64,000 bases of DNA from Nonlabens sp. Its GTDB lineage: Bacteria > Bacteroidota > Bacteroidia > Flavobacteriales > Flavobacteriaceae. The translations under genes and the position numbers were made by a program. Below the pieces are notes generated by a model. The model saw nothing but the letters and a program-made list of their open reading frames with translations. It was not told where the DNA came from and made no database searches. The stretch spans positions 189,541 to 253,540 of the forward strand of contig JAHDIQ010000003.1 of NCBI GenBank assembly GCA_020630715.1, in the 5' to 3' direction. Shown here one piece after another: positions 15,545 to 25,161 of this stretch (positions are counted from its first letter, which is position 1; every line of letters begins with the position of its first letter).

Positions 15545-18175
15545 ATGCCTTTAGCGACAAAATACGATTCAAAATCTGTAGAAAGTAAGTGGTACGATTA
15601 CTGGATGGAGCATGATTTTTTCTCATCAGTTCCAGATGAAAGAGAAAGTTATACGATTGTGATTCCGCCACCTAATGTTACTGGTGTCTTGCATATGGGA
15701 CACATGCTTAACAACACGATTCAGGATGTATTAATAAGACGTGCTAGATTAAAAGGCTACAATGCATGCTGGATTCCTGGTACAGATCACGCTAGCATCG
15801 CGACAGAGGCAAAAGTGGTAAAGAAATTAAAGGAACAAGGCATTGATAAAAATGATCTCTCTAGAGAAGAGTTTTTAGAACATGCCTGGGACTGGACTCA
15901 TGAATATGGTGGAATCATCCTAGAACAATTAAAGAAACTAGGAGCTAGTTGTGACTGGTCACGTACTAAGTTTACGATGGATGATGACATGAGTGCATCT
16001 GTGATTAACGTTTTTGTAGACTTATACAATAAAGGATTAATTTATCGCGGTTATCGCATGGTAAATTGGGATCCACAAGCGCAGACTACTTTAAGTGATG
16101 AGGAAGTAATTTATCAAGAACGCAACGGGCATTTATATCATTTAAAATATCAAATCGCTGGTAGTGATGAATTTGTTTCTATTGCAACTACACGTCCAGA
16201 AACCATCCTAGGTGACACAGCAATTTGTGTACATTCAGATGATGAGCGTTATACAAACCTAGTAGGTAAGACGGTAATTGTGCCTATCGTAAATCGCGAG
16301 ATTCCCGTAATTGCAGATGATTATGTGGATATGGAATTTGGTACCGGTGCGTTAAAGATCACACCAGCACATGATATCAATGATAAAGCCATAGGTGAAC
16401 GTCATGATCTAGAGGTGATCGATATTTTTAATGCAGATGGAACTTTGAATAGTTTTGGTTTGCATTATAATGGTAAGGATCGTTTTGAGGTACGGAAGGA
16501 AATCTCAAAGGAGCTAGAAGAAAAAGGCTTGTTGATAAAGAAAGAACCGCACATGCATAAAGTAGGAACCAGTGAGCGTACTGGTGCGGTGATAGAACCT
16601 AGACTTTCTGATCAGTGGTTTTTAAAGATGGAAGACCTGGCACAACCTGCGATAAAGGCTGTAAAAGAAGACATCGTAGAATTACTACCACCTAAATTTA
16701 AAAGTACCTATTTCCACTGGATGGAAAATGTACGCGACTGGAATATCTCTAGACAATTAATGTGGGGACAACGCATTCCAGCCTACTTCTATGGTGATGG
16801 TAAAGATGATTTTGTGGTGGCAAGTAATAAGGATGATGCTGTTACGCTTTCGCGAAAGCGTACTAATAACTACAATATACAAGCCGGTGACCTGCGTCAA
16901 GAAAACGACGTTCTAGACACGTGGTTTTCTAGCTGGTTATGGCCTATCAGTGTTTTTAATGGAATCTTAGATCCAGAAAATGAGGAGATTAATTATTATT
17001 ATCCTACTAGAGATCTAGTAACTGGACCGGATATTTTATTCTTCTGGGTAGCGCGTATGATCGTAGCAGGATATGAGTTTAGAGATGAGAAGCCATTTGA
17101 TAAAGTATATTTAACAGGTCTGGTACGTGATAAACAACGCCGTAAGATGTCTAAATCTTTAGGAAATTCCCCAGATGCGTTAGCATTAATAGAAAACTAT
17201 GGTGCAGATGGTGTACGTGTAGGATTACTGTTAAGTGCGGCTGCTGGAAATGACATCATGTTTGATGAAGATTTATGCCAGCAAGGAAAAGGATTTGTCA
17301 ATAAGATGTGGAATGCATTTAGACTGGTTAAAGGTTGGGAAGTTGATGAGAATTTAGAACAACCAGTTCACGCCGCACAAGGTATTGCATGGTATGAAAG
17401 TAAATTTGCACAAGCTATTAATGAGATAGAAGATCATTATTCTAAATATAGAATTAGTGATGTATTGATGACTAGTTATAAATTGATATACGATGATTTT
17501 TGTGGATGGTTGTTAGAAATTATCAAGCCAGAATATCAACAACCTATTGACCCTAAAACTTTGTCTCAAGTCATTGCTTTATTTGAAGATAACCTGCGAT
17601 TAATGCATCCATTTACACCTTTTATTACAGAGGAAATATGGCAAAGCATCACAGATCGCAAGGTCTCTGAAGCATTATGTGTGAACACCTGGCCAGTAAC
17701 AAAGGAGATGAATCAACAACTGCTTACTGATTTTGATTTTGTACAGCAAGCGATTTCTGGAATTAGAACCGTGCGCAAGGAAAAACAAATTGCGTTTAAA
17801 AATGAGATTACCTTACAGTACATCAATAATGAAAACAGCTCAACAGATTATGATGCATTGATCCAGAAAATGGGTAATGTAGCGAGCATAGAAGTGGTGA
17901 ATGAGCAGGTGAGTGGTGCGGCTAGTTATCGTGTAAAATCTAATGAGTATTTTATACCACTAGAAGGAAACATAGATGCTGAAGCAGAATTAGAAAAACT
18001 AGAAGCCGAATTAAAACGTGCGCAAGGTTTTCTACTAGGTGTGCAGAAAAAGTTAGGTAATGAACGTTTTGTGGCAAATGCACCAGATCAGGTTGTTGCC
18101 ATGGAAAAGAAAAAAGAAGCAGATGCACTGGCTAAAATTGAAACCATTGAGGCTAGTATGAATGCGTTGAGATAA
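15545..18175 (+). CDS. valS: Valine--tRNA ligase
   Basis: This class I aminoacyl-tRNA synthetase charges tRNA-Val. The 876-residue length is normal for ValS. Signature motifs are PPPNVTGVLHMGHML (HIGH-like, residues about 39-53), the editing-domain segment TTRPETILGD, DVLDTWFSSWLWP, and RRKMSKSLGN (KMSKS). The C-terminal coiled coil (AEAELEKLEAELKRAQG) is also typical. A palindrome copy at 16845-16860 is read as LSRKR. Two very small membrane-protein frames follow. Confidence 0.98.
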   Translation: MPLATKYDSKSVESKWYDYWMEHDFFSSVPDERESYTIVIPPPNVTGVLHMGHMLNNTIQDVLIRRARLKGYNACWIPGTDHASIATEAKVVKKLKEQGIDKNDLSREEFLEHAWDWTHEYGGIILEQLKKLGASCDWSRTKFTMDDDMSASVINVFVDLYNKGLIYRGYRMVNWDPQAQTTLSDEEVIYQERNGHLYHLKYQIAGSDEFVSIATTRPETILGDTAICVHSDDERYTNLVGKTVIVPIVNREIPVIADDYVDMEFGTGALKITPAHDINDKAIGERHDLEVIDIFNADGTLNSFGLHYNGKDRFEVRKEISKELEEKGLLIKKEPHMHKVGTSERTGAVIEPRLSDQWFLKMEDLAQPAIKAVKEDIVELLPPKFKSTYFHWMENVRDWNISRQLMWGQRIPAYFYGDGKDDFVVASNKDDAVTLSRKRTNNYNIQAGDLRQENDVLDTWFSSWLWPISVFNGILDPENEEINYYYPTRDLVTGPDILFFWVARMIVAGYEFRDEKPFDKVYLTGLVRDKQRRKMSKSLGNSPDALALIENYGADGVRVGLLLSAAAGNDIMFDEDLCQQGKGFVNKMWNAFRLVKGWEVDENLEQPVHAAQGIAWYESKFAQAINEIEDHYSKYRISDVLMTSYKLIYDDFCGWLLEIIKPEYQQPIDPKTLSQVIALFEDNLRLMHPFTPFITEEIWQSITDRKVSEALCVNTWPVTKEMNQQLLTDFDFVQQAISGIRTVRKEKQIAFKNEITLQYINNENSSTDYDALIQKMGNVASIEVVNEQVSGAASYRVKSNEYFIPLEGNIDAEAELEKLEAELKRAQGFLLGVQKKLGNERFVANAPDQVVAMEKKKEADALAKIETIEASMNALR
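16845..16860. repeat. 16-bp palindrome, copy in valS
   Basis: Exact copy in the plus-strand valS frame, read as LSRKR at about residues 434-438, in the segment between the GQRIPAYF and DVLDTWFSS motifs. Confidence 0.95.
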
Positions 18176-18185
18176 TATTTAAGTT

Positions 18186-18350
18186 ATGGATCAATTAATA
18201 TCAGATTTTAGATTAGGGATGTTTTTTTGGCAGGTAATAATGATTGCTTTTTGGATACTACTGGCAATAGGCGTATTCAAACTATATCGATTGATAACTA
18301 AGTATCTAAAGTTAAAAATTAAAGAGTTAGAGAATACCAATAATGACTAG
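18186..18350 (+). CDS. Small membrane protein (54 residues) after valS
   Basis: A 54-codon frame starts 10 bases after the valS stop codon. It encodes a charged N-terminus, one hydrophobic helix (about residues 12-31, VIMIAFWILLAIGVF) and a Lys/Glu-rich tail. The last eight bases overlap the start of a second small membrane frame. I do not recognise it. The clean overlap and shared single-helix design suggest real genes. Confidence 0.5.
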   Translation: MDQLISDFRLGMFFWQVIMIAFWILLAIGVFKLYRLITKYLKLKIKELENTNND

Positions 18351-18489
18351 TTCAGATTCACTTTTTGAAAATCCATTTTTCATTTTAATAGCTTCACTTA
18401 TTATCGTGGTGCTATTAGTTTATGGTAGTGTGAAGTTATTGACGTATTTATTGAATTCTACTAATCAAAAGAAAACACCTAAAGAGTAG
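18343..18489 (+). CDS. Second small membrane protein (48 residues) after valS
   Basis: A 48-codon frame overlapping the previous one by eight bases. It has a short polar N-terminus, a hydrophobic helix (about residues 12-30, FFILIASLIIVVLLVYG) and a short basic tail. It ends one base before the stop of the convergent ACBP gene. It is unrecognised, and being paired with the preceding frame raises its plausibility. Confidence 0.45.
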   Translation: MTSSDSLFENPFFILIASLIIVVLLVYGSVKLLTYLLNSTNQKKTPKE

Positions 18490-18490
18490 T

Positions 18491-18769
18491 TTACCACGGT
18501 CTAGGGTACAATTCTTCTATGATGTCGATGTATTTCTGGCGTGCTTCATTTTTAGTTAATTGTTGCACTTGGATCAATGCATTCATTTTAAAAGCACTGC
18601 GTAAATCATTAGTCTGGAAACTACGATTACTTACATACGGTTCATCGATCACCCTTTTGTAATAGGCATATAAATGTAGCTGTAGCTCTAGAGGAACCTG
18701 AGATTGTTCTTCTTGGCTTGCTTTTTCTACAGCCTCTTGGAATTTAATATGTAACTCTTCATCTGTCAT
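18491..18769 (-). CDS. Acyl-CoA-binding protein
   Basis: A 92-residue ACBP-type four-helix protein that would carry long-chain acyl-CoA. LELQLHLYAYYKRVID corresponds to the conserved (L/F)xLYxxYKQA helix. It starts one base inside the psd stop (TAATG), so it belongs to the cdsA-psd phospholipid unit. Bacterial ACBPs in this position are common in Flavobacteriia. Confidence 0.88.
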   Translation of the reverse strand: MTDEELHIKFQEAVEKASQEEQSQVPLELQLHLYAYYKRVIDEPYVSNRSFQTNDLRSAFKMNALIQVQQLTKNEARQKYIDIIEELYPRPW

Positions 18770-19419
18770 TAAAACCTTGCTAGGACTGATGTTCCTCCTT
18801 TTACTTTTTGGTTTAAAGATACTTCTACTGGCGTATCCACTGGTAGATAAATATCTACTCTTGAACCAAATTTAATAAAACCGCTTTCACTTCCTTGCAC
18901 TACATCCGTATTTTCTTCGGCATAATTCACGATGCGTTTTGCCAGAGCACCTGCTATTTGTCGGTGCATTACTTGTTCACCATTTTTATGGTCTACCACA
19001 ACCGTAGTGCGCTCGTTTTCTTCGCTAGCTTTAGGATGCCATGCTACTAGATATTTACCAGGATGATATTTACTATAACTTACTTTACCACCTACAGGAT
19101 ATCTGGTGACGTGTACGTTAATTGGTGACATAAAAACAGATATCATTAAGCGTTCTCCTTTGAAATATTCATTTTCTGTTACTTTTTCAATAACGACCAC
19201 TTTGCCATCTACAGGAGAAACAATGGAAGCGTCATCTAACACTACAACACGTTTAGGATTTCTAAAAAACTGAAGAATGATGATTAGAAAAACGACTCCT
19301 AATCCTAAAATAATATAAGATAACCATATTGGCATATCTATAAAGGTTGCTAAAAGATAGCAAGCAATTGCAACTGCTAGACCTATTAATATAGATGGAG
19401 TACCTTCTTTATGAAACAT
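18769..19419 (-). CDS. psd: Phosphatidylserine decarboxylase, short form
   Basis: Psd makes phosphatidylethanolamine from phosphatidylserine at the inner membrane. The 216-residue protein has two N-terminal membrane helices, PVDGKVV, SPINVHVTRYP and the self-cleavage segment KFGSRVDIYLP, in which the Gly-Ser bond yields the pyruvoyl group. This is the short family typical of Bacteroidota. It overlaps the end of cdsA by 11 bases and is followed by ACBP. Confidence 0.95.
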   Translation of the reverse strand: MFHKEGTPSILIGLAVAIACYLLATFIDMPIWLSYIILGLGVVFLIIILQFFRNPKRVVVLDDASIVSPVDGKVVVIEKVTENEYFKGERLMISVFMSPINVHVTRYPVGGKVSYSKYHPGKYLVAWHPKASEENERTTVVVDHKNGEQVMHRQIAGALAKRIVNYAEENTDVVQGSESGFIKFGSRVDIYLPVDTPVEVSLNQKVKGGTSVLARF

Positions 19420-20233
19420 AGTTAACGATTAAAAAAAATAAATAAGCAAATGGAGCTGCAAATATAATACTGTCCATGCGATCAAAGATACCACCATGAC
19501 CAGGCATAATACTACCGCTATCTTTAACCTTTGCTTGTCGTTTAAATTTAGACTGAATAAGATCTCCTATCGTGCCAAAAAACGCTACAATAAACGCTAA
19601 AATCACCCATTCCCACAAGCCATAAAGACCTACATAAAAATGTAAAACAATACCTGCGACTATTGCCATGATTAAACCGCCTAGAAAACCTTCAATGGTT
19701 TTCTTTGGAGAAATACGTTCTAGTAATTTGTGCTTACCAAAATTCTTTCCGGTCAAATAAGCAAAACTATCATTCACCCAAATAATACTAAATATACCGA
19801 TCAGAAGTTGTGGTTTATACGCTTCAACTACATCTGGAATGAGTGCAATAAATAAACTACTACCTATCAAATAGAGCAGTGCGATGACATGTTTTTTAGT
19901 ATTAAAAAGTGGGATTCTGTTTAAAAGTACTAAGTCTCTAATAAGATAGATATTTACTAACAAAGTAGCTCCTAATAGACCATAAATCACATACGTATAA
20001 TATGGTGCGATATACGCTGGCCACTCGTACCATACTAAAAGTAAATAACTAATAGGAAGAACTGGATAAATGAGCCATTGTTTTAAACGTATCATAGGCA
20101 TTAACTCTATGAGACATACAAAAGCAAAAACACAGAACAAAAGAATAAAAACATCTCTAGAGTATAGAGCACTTAATACTACTAATGAGACGTACATGAT
20201 CCCAGAAACAGATCTAACTATTAGTTCTTTCAT
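19409..20233 (-). CDS. cdsA: Phosphatidate cytidylyltransferase
   Basis: CdsA makes CDP-diacylglycerol, the precursor of phosphatidylserine and other phospholipids. The 274-residue protein has about eight membrane helices and the family signature near the C-terminus (GDLIQSKFKRQAKVKDSGSIMPGHGGIFDRMDS), with conserved Asp, Lys and PGHGG. It overlaps psd and follows the LUD gene by one base, giving a membrane-lipid operon downstream of ftsH. Confidence 0.96.
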   Translation of the reverse strand: MKELIVRSVSGIMYVSLVVLSALYSRDVFILLFCVFAFVCLIELMPMIRLKQWLIYPVLPISYLLLVWYEWPAYIAPYYTYVIYGLLGATLLVNIYLIRDLVLLNRIPLFNTKKHVIALLYLIGSSLFIALIPDVVEAYKPQLLIGIFSIIWVNDSFAYLTGKNFGKHKLLERISPKKTIEGFLGGLIMAIVAGIVLHFYVGLYGLWEWVILAFIVAFFGTIGDLIQSKFKRQAKVKDSGSIMPGHGGIFDRMDSIIFAAPFAYLFFLIVNYVS

Positions 20234-20234
20234 C

Positions 20235-20852
20235 TTAAAGATCTTCTAAAAGAAGTAGATAAACTCTTTTACTAGGCACGCCATAATTCATAAGATCTTT
20301 CTTCTCGTCTGCTTTTTGATTTTTAAAGTTCTTAAGCGTGGTGATATTAGATGGGATGTTAGAACCAGATCTTTTTTTAATACCTCTTAAACCTTCGCCT
20401 ATAGACTCTACCATCTGACTGGTGGTGGATAGTACGATTAAGGTTTCAGGAAAATCTGCTGGTTTTCTTTCTTTAAGCTGGTTAGATGAAAAAAGAATAG
20501 CGCCATTATTTGCGATAATGTATTCACAGGTAGTCAGGAAAAAGGCATTATCCGCAGCGTTATCATTATAATTGAGGTTGTAATCACTAAACCGGTCTCT
20601 CAATTGCTTATTAGTACACAGCACATTTTTTTCAAAGAAATCATGCTCTACTAGAATGTCTTCAAAATGTTGCTGTACTTCATTTTCATCAATACAGTAA
20701 AGGAATCTTCCTCCTTGTGTAGTGAAATTGTGTATAAAACGTTCATCCAGCGGAAGTTTTTCTTCCGGCATATATTTAGAGCGCTCTTCACTATTATCCT
20801 GTGAATCGTCAGAATTTGAGCCTTTAGGGAAGAGCTTTCTGAAAATACTCAT
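20235..20852 (-). CDS. LUD domain protein (LutC/YkgG-like)
   Basis: A 205-residue protein with a C-terminal LUD domain. The segment TTCEYIIANNGAILFSSNQL matches the domain's ADxxIAxTGTL-like core, and IVLSTTSQMVESIGEGL follows. LutC family members belong to lactate oxidation complexes, but this copy sits alone between ftsH and cdsA, a conserved flavobacterial order, so its role here is unclear. The N-terminal 35 residues are polar and low complexity. Confidence 0.82.
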   Translation of the reverse strand: MSIFRKLFPKGSNSDDSQDNSEERSKYMPEEKLPLDERFIHNFTTQGGRFLYCIDENEVQQHFEDILVEHDFFEKNVLCTNKQLRDRFSDYNLNYNDNAADNAFFLTTCEYIIANNGAILFSSNQLKERKPADFPETLIVLSTTSQMVESIGEGLRGIKKRSGSNIPSNITTLKNFKNQKADEKKDLMNYGVPSKRVYLLLLEDL

Positions 20853-20917
20853 CTAATTGATGTCCGTTTTAATTACAATTGACGTAAATATAGGTACTTC
20901 TTTATGTTATAACAAGA

Positions 20918-22930
20918 CTATTCTTCCTCGTCAGTAGCTTTCTGTTCAACAGTGCTTTTTCTCGTTGAAGATTTAAGAGCAACAGCTTCCTCTTTTACAA
21001 AAGGTCTTTTACCAAAAATATTCTCTAAATCATCTTTAAAAATCACTTCTTTTTCTAAAAGAACCTCTGCTAATTGTGTGAGTTTGTCTTTATTATCTTC
21101 TAGGATTTGAATAGCTCGTTGATACTGCTCTTCAATGATTCTTGAAATTTCTTTGTCAATGATTACCGCAGTTTCTTCACTATAAGGTTTGGTCATACTG
21201 TATTCTTGCTGTCCGCTAGAATCGTAATAGGTGACGTTACCTATTTTCTCATTAAGACCATAAATGGTAACCATAGCTTTTGCCTGTCTGGTAACTTTTT
21301 CAAGATCACTTAATGCACCAGTAGATATTTTGTCAAAAATCACTTTTTCTGCAGCACGTCCACCCATAGTAGCACACATTTCATCCAGCATTTGTTCTGG
21401 GCGTACAATTTGACGTTCTTCTGGTAAATACCATGCGGCACCTAGTGATTGTCCTCTAGGAACTATGGTTACTTTTACTAGTGGTGCTGCATGTTCAGTC
21501 ATCCAGCTTACGGTTGCGTGACCAGCTTCATGGTATGCAATGGTTTTCTTCTCTGATGGTGTAATCAGTTTATTTTTCTTTTCTAATCCACCTACGATGC
21601 GATCTACAGCATCTAGGAAGTCTTGTTTATTAACTGCTTTCTTACCTTTTCTTGCTGCGATTAATGCGGCCTCATTACACACGTTTGCAATGTCTGCTCC
21701 AGAGAATCCTGGTGTTTGTTTAGCCAGGAATTCTACGTCTAGCTCGTTATCTATCTTTTTTAAAGGTCTTAGGTGAACTTCAAAAATTTCTTCACGCTCT
21801 TTTACATCTGGTAAGTCCACGTAAATCTGTCTGTCAAAACGTCCCGCACGCATCAATGCCTTATCCAGTATATCTGCACGGTTAGTAGCTGCAAGTACAA
21901 TTACATTTGTGTTAGTGCCAAAACCATCCATCTCTGTCAATAGCTGGTTTAAGGTATTCTCACGTTCATCATTAGAACCAGAGAAGTTAGATTTTCCTCT
22001 AGCACGACCTATCGCATCTATTTCATCGATAAAGATGATCGCAGGAGACTTTTCCTTAGCTTGCTTAAATAAATCACGTACACGACTAGCACCTACACCT
22101 ACAAACATTTCTACAAAATCAGATCCACTTAAAGAAAAGAAAGGAACTTTTGCTTCTCCTGCTACTGCCTTTGCAAGTAATGTTTTACCAGTACCTGGTG
22201 ATCCTATTAATAGTGCACCTTTTGGGATTTTACCACCTAAAGAGGTATATTTTTCTGGGTTTTTTAGGAAATCTACAATTTCTTGTATTTCTTCTTTAGC
22301 ACCTTCTAATCCAGCAACATCTTTAAAAGTCGTTTTAATATCTGTCTTCTGGTCAAATAACTTTGCCTTACTTTTTCCTATATTGAAAATCTGGCCACCA
22401 GCGCCACCGCCACCGCCACCGCTCATGCGTCGCATAATGAAGATCCAGATACCTACAATTAATATTATAGGTAAAATACTCACTAGAATATCTACAAACG
22501 TAGTGTCCCTAGTATCATTGAACTTAATGGTCTGAAGACTTCTTTCTTTAATAATTCTGTCAAACTTTTCTTCAAAATTATCCAGATCACCTATTTGAAA
22601 CTCATACTGTGGTAATGGCTCTTTAGAGGCTATTTGAGTACCTTTTTTTGCCTTGCTATGCTTTTCTAAGTTAATGGCATCTTTAGTTAGAAATACATTA
22701 ACGGTACGATTATTCCAGATCTTGATTTTTTCAATCTCACCATCTTCTAGGTAGTTGAAAAACTCTGTTTCTGCAATTTCATTAGGTTCTGTAATAGAAT
22801 CGCTAATATAACTGTAGGCTAAAAACATAAGCATTAGGGGAACTATGATCCACCACATGCTGAATTTAGGTTTATTGCTACCAGGTATTAAATGCTTATT
22901 GTTTCCTGGTTTTTTATTTTCTTGAGACAT
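20918..22930 (-). CDS. ftsH: ATP-dependent zinc metalloprotease FtsH
   Basis: This membrane-bound AAA+ protease degrades damaged and regulatory membrane and cytosolic proteins. The 670-residue protein has an N-terminal membrane helix, a periplasmic domain, a second helix, a Gly-rich linker, a Walker A loop GSPGTGKT, Walker [10 protein letters not shown], the SRH region and the zinc motif HEAGH. Its length is normal for Bacteroidota. It lies between rsfS and the LUD gene on the same strand. Confidence 0.98.
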   Translation of the reverse strand: MSQENKKPGNNKHLIPGSNKPKFSMWWIIVPLMLMFLAYSYISDSITEPNEIAETEFFNYLEDGEIEKIKIWNNRTVNVFLTKDAINLEKHSKAKKGTQIASKEPLPQYEFQIGDLDNFEEKFDRIIKERSLQTIKFNDTRDTTFVDILVSILPIILIVGIWIFIMRRMSGGGGGGAGGQIFNIGKSKAKLFDQKTDIKTTFKDVAGLEGAKEEIQEIVDFLKNPEKYTSLGGKIPKGALLIGSPGTGKTLLAKAVAGEAKVPFFSLSGSDFVEMFVGVGASRVRDLFKQAKEKSPAIIFIDEIDAIGRARGKSNFSGSNDERENTLNQLLTEMDGFGTNTNVIVLAATNRADILDKALMRAGRFDRQIYVDLPDVKEREEIFEVHLRPLKKIDNELDVEFLAKQTPGFSGADIANVCNEAALIAARKGKKAVNKQDFLDAVDRIVGGLEKKNKLITPSEKKTIAYHEAGHATVSWMTEHAAPLVKVTIVPRGQSLGAAWYLPEERQIVRPEQMLDEMCATMGGRAAEKVIFDKISTGALSDLEKVTRQAKAMVTIYGLNEKIGNVTYYDSSGQQEYSMTKPYSEETAVIIDKEISRIIEEQYQRAIQILEDNKDKLTQLAEVLLEKEVIFKDDLENIFGKRPFVKEEAVALKSSTRKSTVEQKATDEEE

Positions 22931-22951
22931 TAATTTCTGTTCTTTAAACTA

Positions 22952-23323
22952 TTAATAAGCACTTTCTATTTCGGTGATTTTTGCATCGCCCCATAATCCT
23001 TCTAGATCATAATACTCGCGTATGTGTTTCTGGAATACATGAACTACTACATTCACATAATCTATCAGCACCCATTCTGCCTGAGATTCACCTTCTACAT
23101 GCCATGCTTTTTCTTGTAAATTCTTACCTACTTTTTTCTGGACTGCATTGACTATTGCGTTAACCTGTGTATTAGAAGTACCATTGCAAATAATAAAATA
23201 GCTGGTGACAGTATTCTCTAATTCTCGTAAATCCATGATAGTGATATCATTACCCTTTACATCCTCGATTCCGTCAATGATTTGTGCGATGAGTTCATCG
23301 CTGGAGACTTGTTCTTTTGTCAT
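22952..23323 (-). CDS. rsfS: Ribosomal silencing factor RsfS
   Basis: RsfS binds ribosomal protein L14 and blocks subunit joining in slow growth. I chose the ATG at 23323 (MTKEQVSSDELIAQI), giving 123 residues, the usual length; an upstream start at 23410 would abut birA. Family features are DIKGxDI-like VKGNDITIMDL, YFIICNGTSNTQVNAI and EGESQAEWVLIDYVNVVVHVF. It is the first gene of the rsfS-ftsH-LUD-cdsA-psd-ACBP run. A TAAATTTG box (23351-23344, minus) lies 20 bases upstream. Confidence 0.94.
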   Translation of the reverse strand: MTKEQVSSDELIAQIIDGIEDVKGNDITIMDLRELENTVTSYFIICNGTSNTQVNAIVNAVQKKVGKNLQEKAWHVEGESQAEWVLIDYVNVVVHVFQKHIREYYDLEGLWGDAKITEIESAY

Positions 23324-23410
23324 TAAAACTTTATTGTTGACTACAAATTTATTCTTTTTTTTACTGCCGTTTATTAAATTACCTTTAAACTGCGGTATAA
23401 ATCTAATCAA

Positions 23411-24118
23411 TTGAATGTAGTCAAATTACATGCCACTGGTAGCACTAATGATGCTTTGAAATTACGCTTTCGCGAAATCGGAATACCTCACCTCACTGCT
23501 TTATACAGTCTATCGCAGTTACAAGGTCGTGGCCAGCGTGGCTCAACATGGCAATCAGAAGACGGCAAAAACCTTACATTCAGTGTTTTAGTGACCGAAA
23601 ATCTACAGGGCTTAACCGTGTTTCAACTGAATCAAATCGTAAGCGTTGCACTAGCTCAATGGCTTTTTAAAAATTATCAGATTCAGGCAAAAGTAAAATG
23701 GCCTAACGACATCCTGTCAGTAAAAAAGAAACTGGCTGGAATTTTAATAGAAACTGTTTTTAAAAAGCAACAATTAGATCATGCGATTATAGGCATAGGT
23801 CTTAACGTAAATCAAACTGAATTTCAAGATTTGCCTAATGCCGTTTCTATGTCACTACTCACGGGAAAAGTGTATGAATTAGAAGAATTACTTTTTTCTT
23901 TCTTACTGCATTTAAAGCATGCCTTAAAACATTCTAGCGAAGTCTTAAATCAATACAATACCTATTTATTCAAATACAATCAAACCGCAGATTTTCAAAT
24001 TGAAGATCGCACGTTTAGCGCACTAGTAAAAGGTGTGGATCACAACGGTAACTTACTGCTTATTCATGATGATGCACAGCATGCTTATGAAATTAAAACC
24101 ATTAAATGGTGTTTATAA
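23411..24118 (+). CDS. birA: Biotin--[acetyl-CoA-carboxylase] ligase
   Basis: This enzyme attaches biotin to the carboxyl carrier protein of acetyl-CoA carboxylase. The 235-residue protein has GRGQRGSTW (biotinyl-AMP loop), KWPNDI and KLAGILIE. It lacks a DNA-binding domain, so it is an enzyme only. The start is a TTG at 23411, since no in-frame ATG lies before the conserved GSTND motif. It diverges from rsfS, and its end overlaps the convergent SRPBCC gene. An imperfect palindrome copy encodes LRFREIGIP. Confidence 0.94.
   Translation: MNVVKLHATGSTNDALKLRFREIGIPHLTALYSLSQLQGRGQRGSTWQSEDGKNLTFSVLVTENLQGLTVFQLNQIVSVALAQWLFKNYQIQAKVKWPNDILSVKKKLAGILIETVFKKQQLDHAIIGIGLNVNQTEFQDLPNAVSMSLLTGKVYELEELLFSFLLHLKHALKHSSEVLNQYNTYLFKYNQTADFQIEDRTFSALVKGVDHNGNLLLIHDDAQHAYEIKTIKWCL
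23465..23480. repeat. Near copy of the 16-bp palindrome in birA
   Basis: CGCTTTCGCGAAATCG differs from the consensus at one base. The flanks (ATTA before, GAATACC after) match other copies well, so it is probably a mutated member. It is read as RFREI in BirA. Confidence 0.85.
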
Positions 24119-24499
24119 TTTCTCTAAACCGTTAGCTAGTTGTTCTAGGAATTTATTGATGGGTCCTTTAATCATCATCGCCATCATCGGGTTAAAATCA
24201 CCATCAAATTTAAGTTGAGCACTGGATCCAGCATCTGCATTTTCAATATTGCAAGTAAGTGTGAACGCCAGTTTATCACTAGTAGAACCTAAAACAACCT
24301 GACTATGTGGTGTTTGTTCTTTTAAACCTAATTTTATTTCTGGCATTCCTTTTAAACCAAAAAGGAATTTATCATCACCATGAGTTTCAAATTTAGTATC
24401 CTCAGGCATTAATTGCTGGTAGTTTGAAACAGAAGTTAAGAATTCAAATAATTCTTCTGGTGATTTAGTAGTAGTTACGGTACGGCTTTCTAGATTCAT
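24113..24499 (-). CDS. SRPBCC-fold protein (START-like)
   Basis: A 128-residue protein of the SRPBCC/polyketide cyclase-like fold, with ESRTVTTTKSPEELFEFLTSVSNYQQLMP at the N-terminus and a C-terminal amphipathic helix after GDFNPMMAMMIKGPI. Such proteins bind hydrophobic ligands; no ligand is known here. It lies five bases downstream of pyrE on the same strand, as is common in this family of bacteria, and converges on birA with a six-base overlap. Confidence 0.8.
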   Translation of the reverse strand: MNLESRTVTTTKSPEELFEFLTSVSNYQQLMPEDTKFETHGDDKFLFGLKGMPEIKLGLKEQTPHSQVVLGSTSDKLAFTLTCNIENADAGSSAQLKFDGDFNPMMAMMIKGPINKFLEQLANGLEKL

Positions 24500-24504
24500 G
24501 TGTT

Positions 24505-25149
24505 TTATTTTCCTGTCCAGGCGCTAGGATCTTTTCTCCAGCTTTTTAGTAATTCAATATCAGTATCATTAAAATGACCATACTGTTGTGCCTGCTCTAT
24601 GAGATGATCATAGTCGCTTAATGTATTTAGGCTTACGTTATGTTCCTTAAAATTATCTGCAGCAAAATTAAAGCCATAAGAGAATAAAGCCAGCATTCCT
24701 TTTACTTGCGCTCCATTTTCTCTTAACGCCGCTACTGCATTTAAACTGCTTTTTCCAGTGCTTATTAAATCTTCAATCACCACCACAGTTTGTCCAGCAT
24801 CTAGATGTCCTTCTATTTGATTTTTACGACCGTGTTTTTTTGCTTCTGGTCGTACGTATATGAAAGGAAGGTTAAGGTAATCTGCTACTAGCATTCCTAT
24901 TCCTATGGCACCAGTCGCTACACCAGCAATGACATCTGGTTTACCATACAATTCTTCTACCTGATTTGCGATTTGCTCTCTTAAGTAGTTTCTAATCACA
25001 GGATAAGATAAGGTAACTCTATTATCGCAATAGATAGGAGATTTCCAGCCACTAGCCCATGTAAATGGTTCTTGTGGTTGCAATTTTATTGCTTTAATTT
25101 GCAATAATAATTCTGCAGTTTTAATTGCGATTTCTTTGTTTATGACCAT
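24505..25149 (-). CDS. pyrE: Orotate phosphoribosyltransferase
   Basis: PyrE joins orotate to PRPP in pyrimidine synthesis. The 214-residue protein has FTWASGWKSPIYCDNR at the N-terminus and VVVIEDLISTGKSS, the PRPP-binding loop. The start is well fixed by the family N-terminus. Its ATG lies within a few bases of the divergent NUDIX gene start, and a TACATTTG box (25161-25154, minus) lies four bases upstream, inside the NUDIX start region. Confidence 0.96.
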   Translation of the reverse strand: MVINKEIAIKTAELLLQIKAIKLQPQEPFTWASGWKSPIYCDNRVTLSYPVIRNYLREQIANQVEELYGKPDVIAGVATGAIGIGMLVADYLNLPFIYVRPEAKKHGRKNQIEGHLDAGQTVVVIEDLISTGKSSLNAVAALRENGAQVKGMLALFSYGFNFAADNFKEHNVSLNTLSDYDHLIEQAQQYGHFNDTDIELLKSWRKDPSAWTGK

Positions 25150-25153
25150 GGCA

Positions 25154-25161
25154 CAAATGTA
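25154..25161 (-). promoter_or_regulatory. -7 promoter box of pyrE overlapping the NUDIX gene start
   Basis: The minus strand reads TACATTTG (TAnnTTTG), four bases before the pyrE ATG. On the plus strand the same bases include the likely NUDIX start codon, so the two genes share their promoter and start region. Confidence 0.45.

Noticed and set aside
21909-22535. Plus-strand 208-residue frame opposite ftsH
   Set aside because: Long but antisense to conserved FtsH motifs; its Pro run mirrors the FtsH Gly-rich linker. No independent support.
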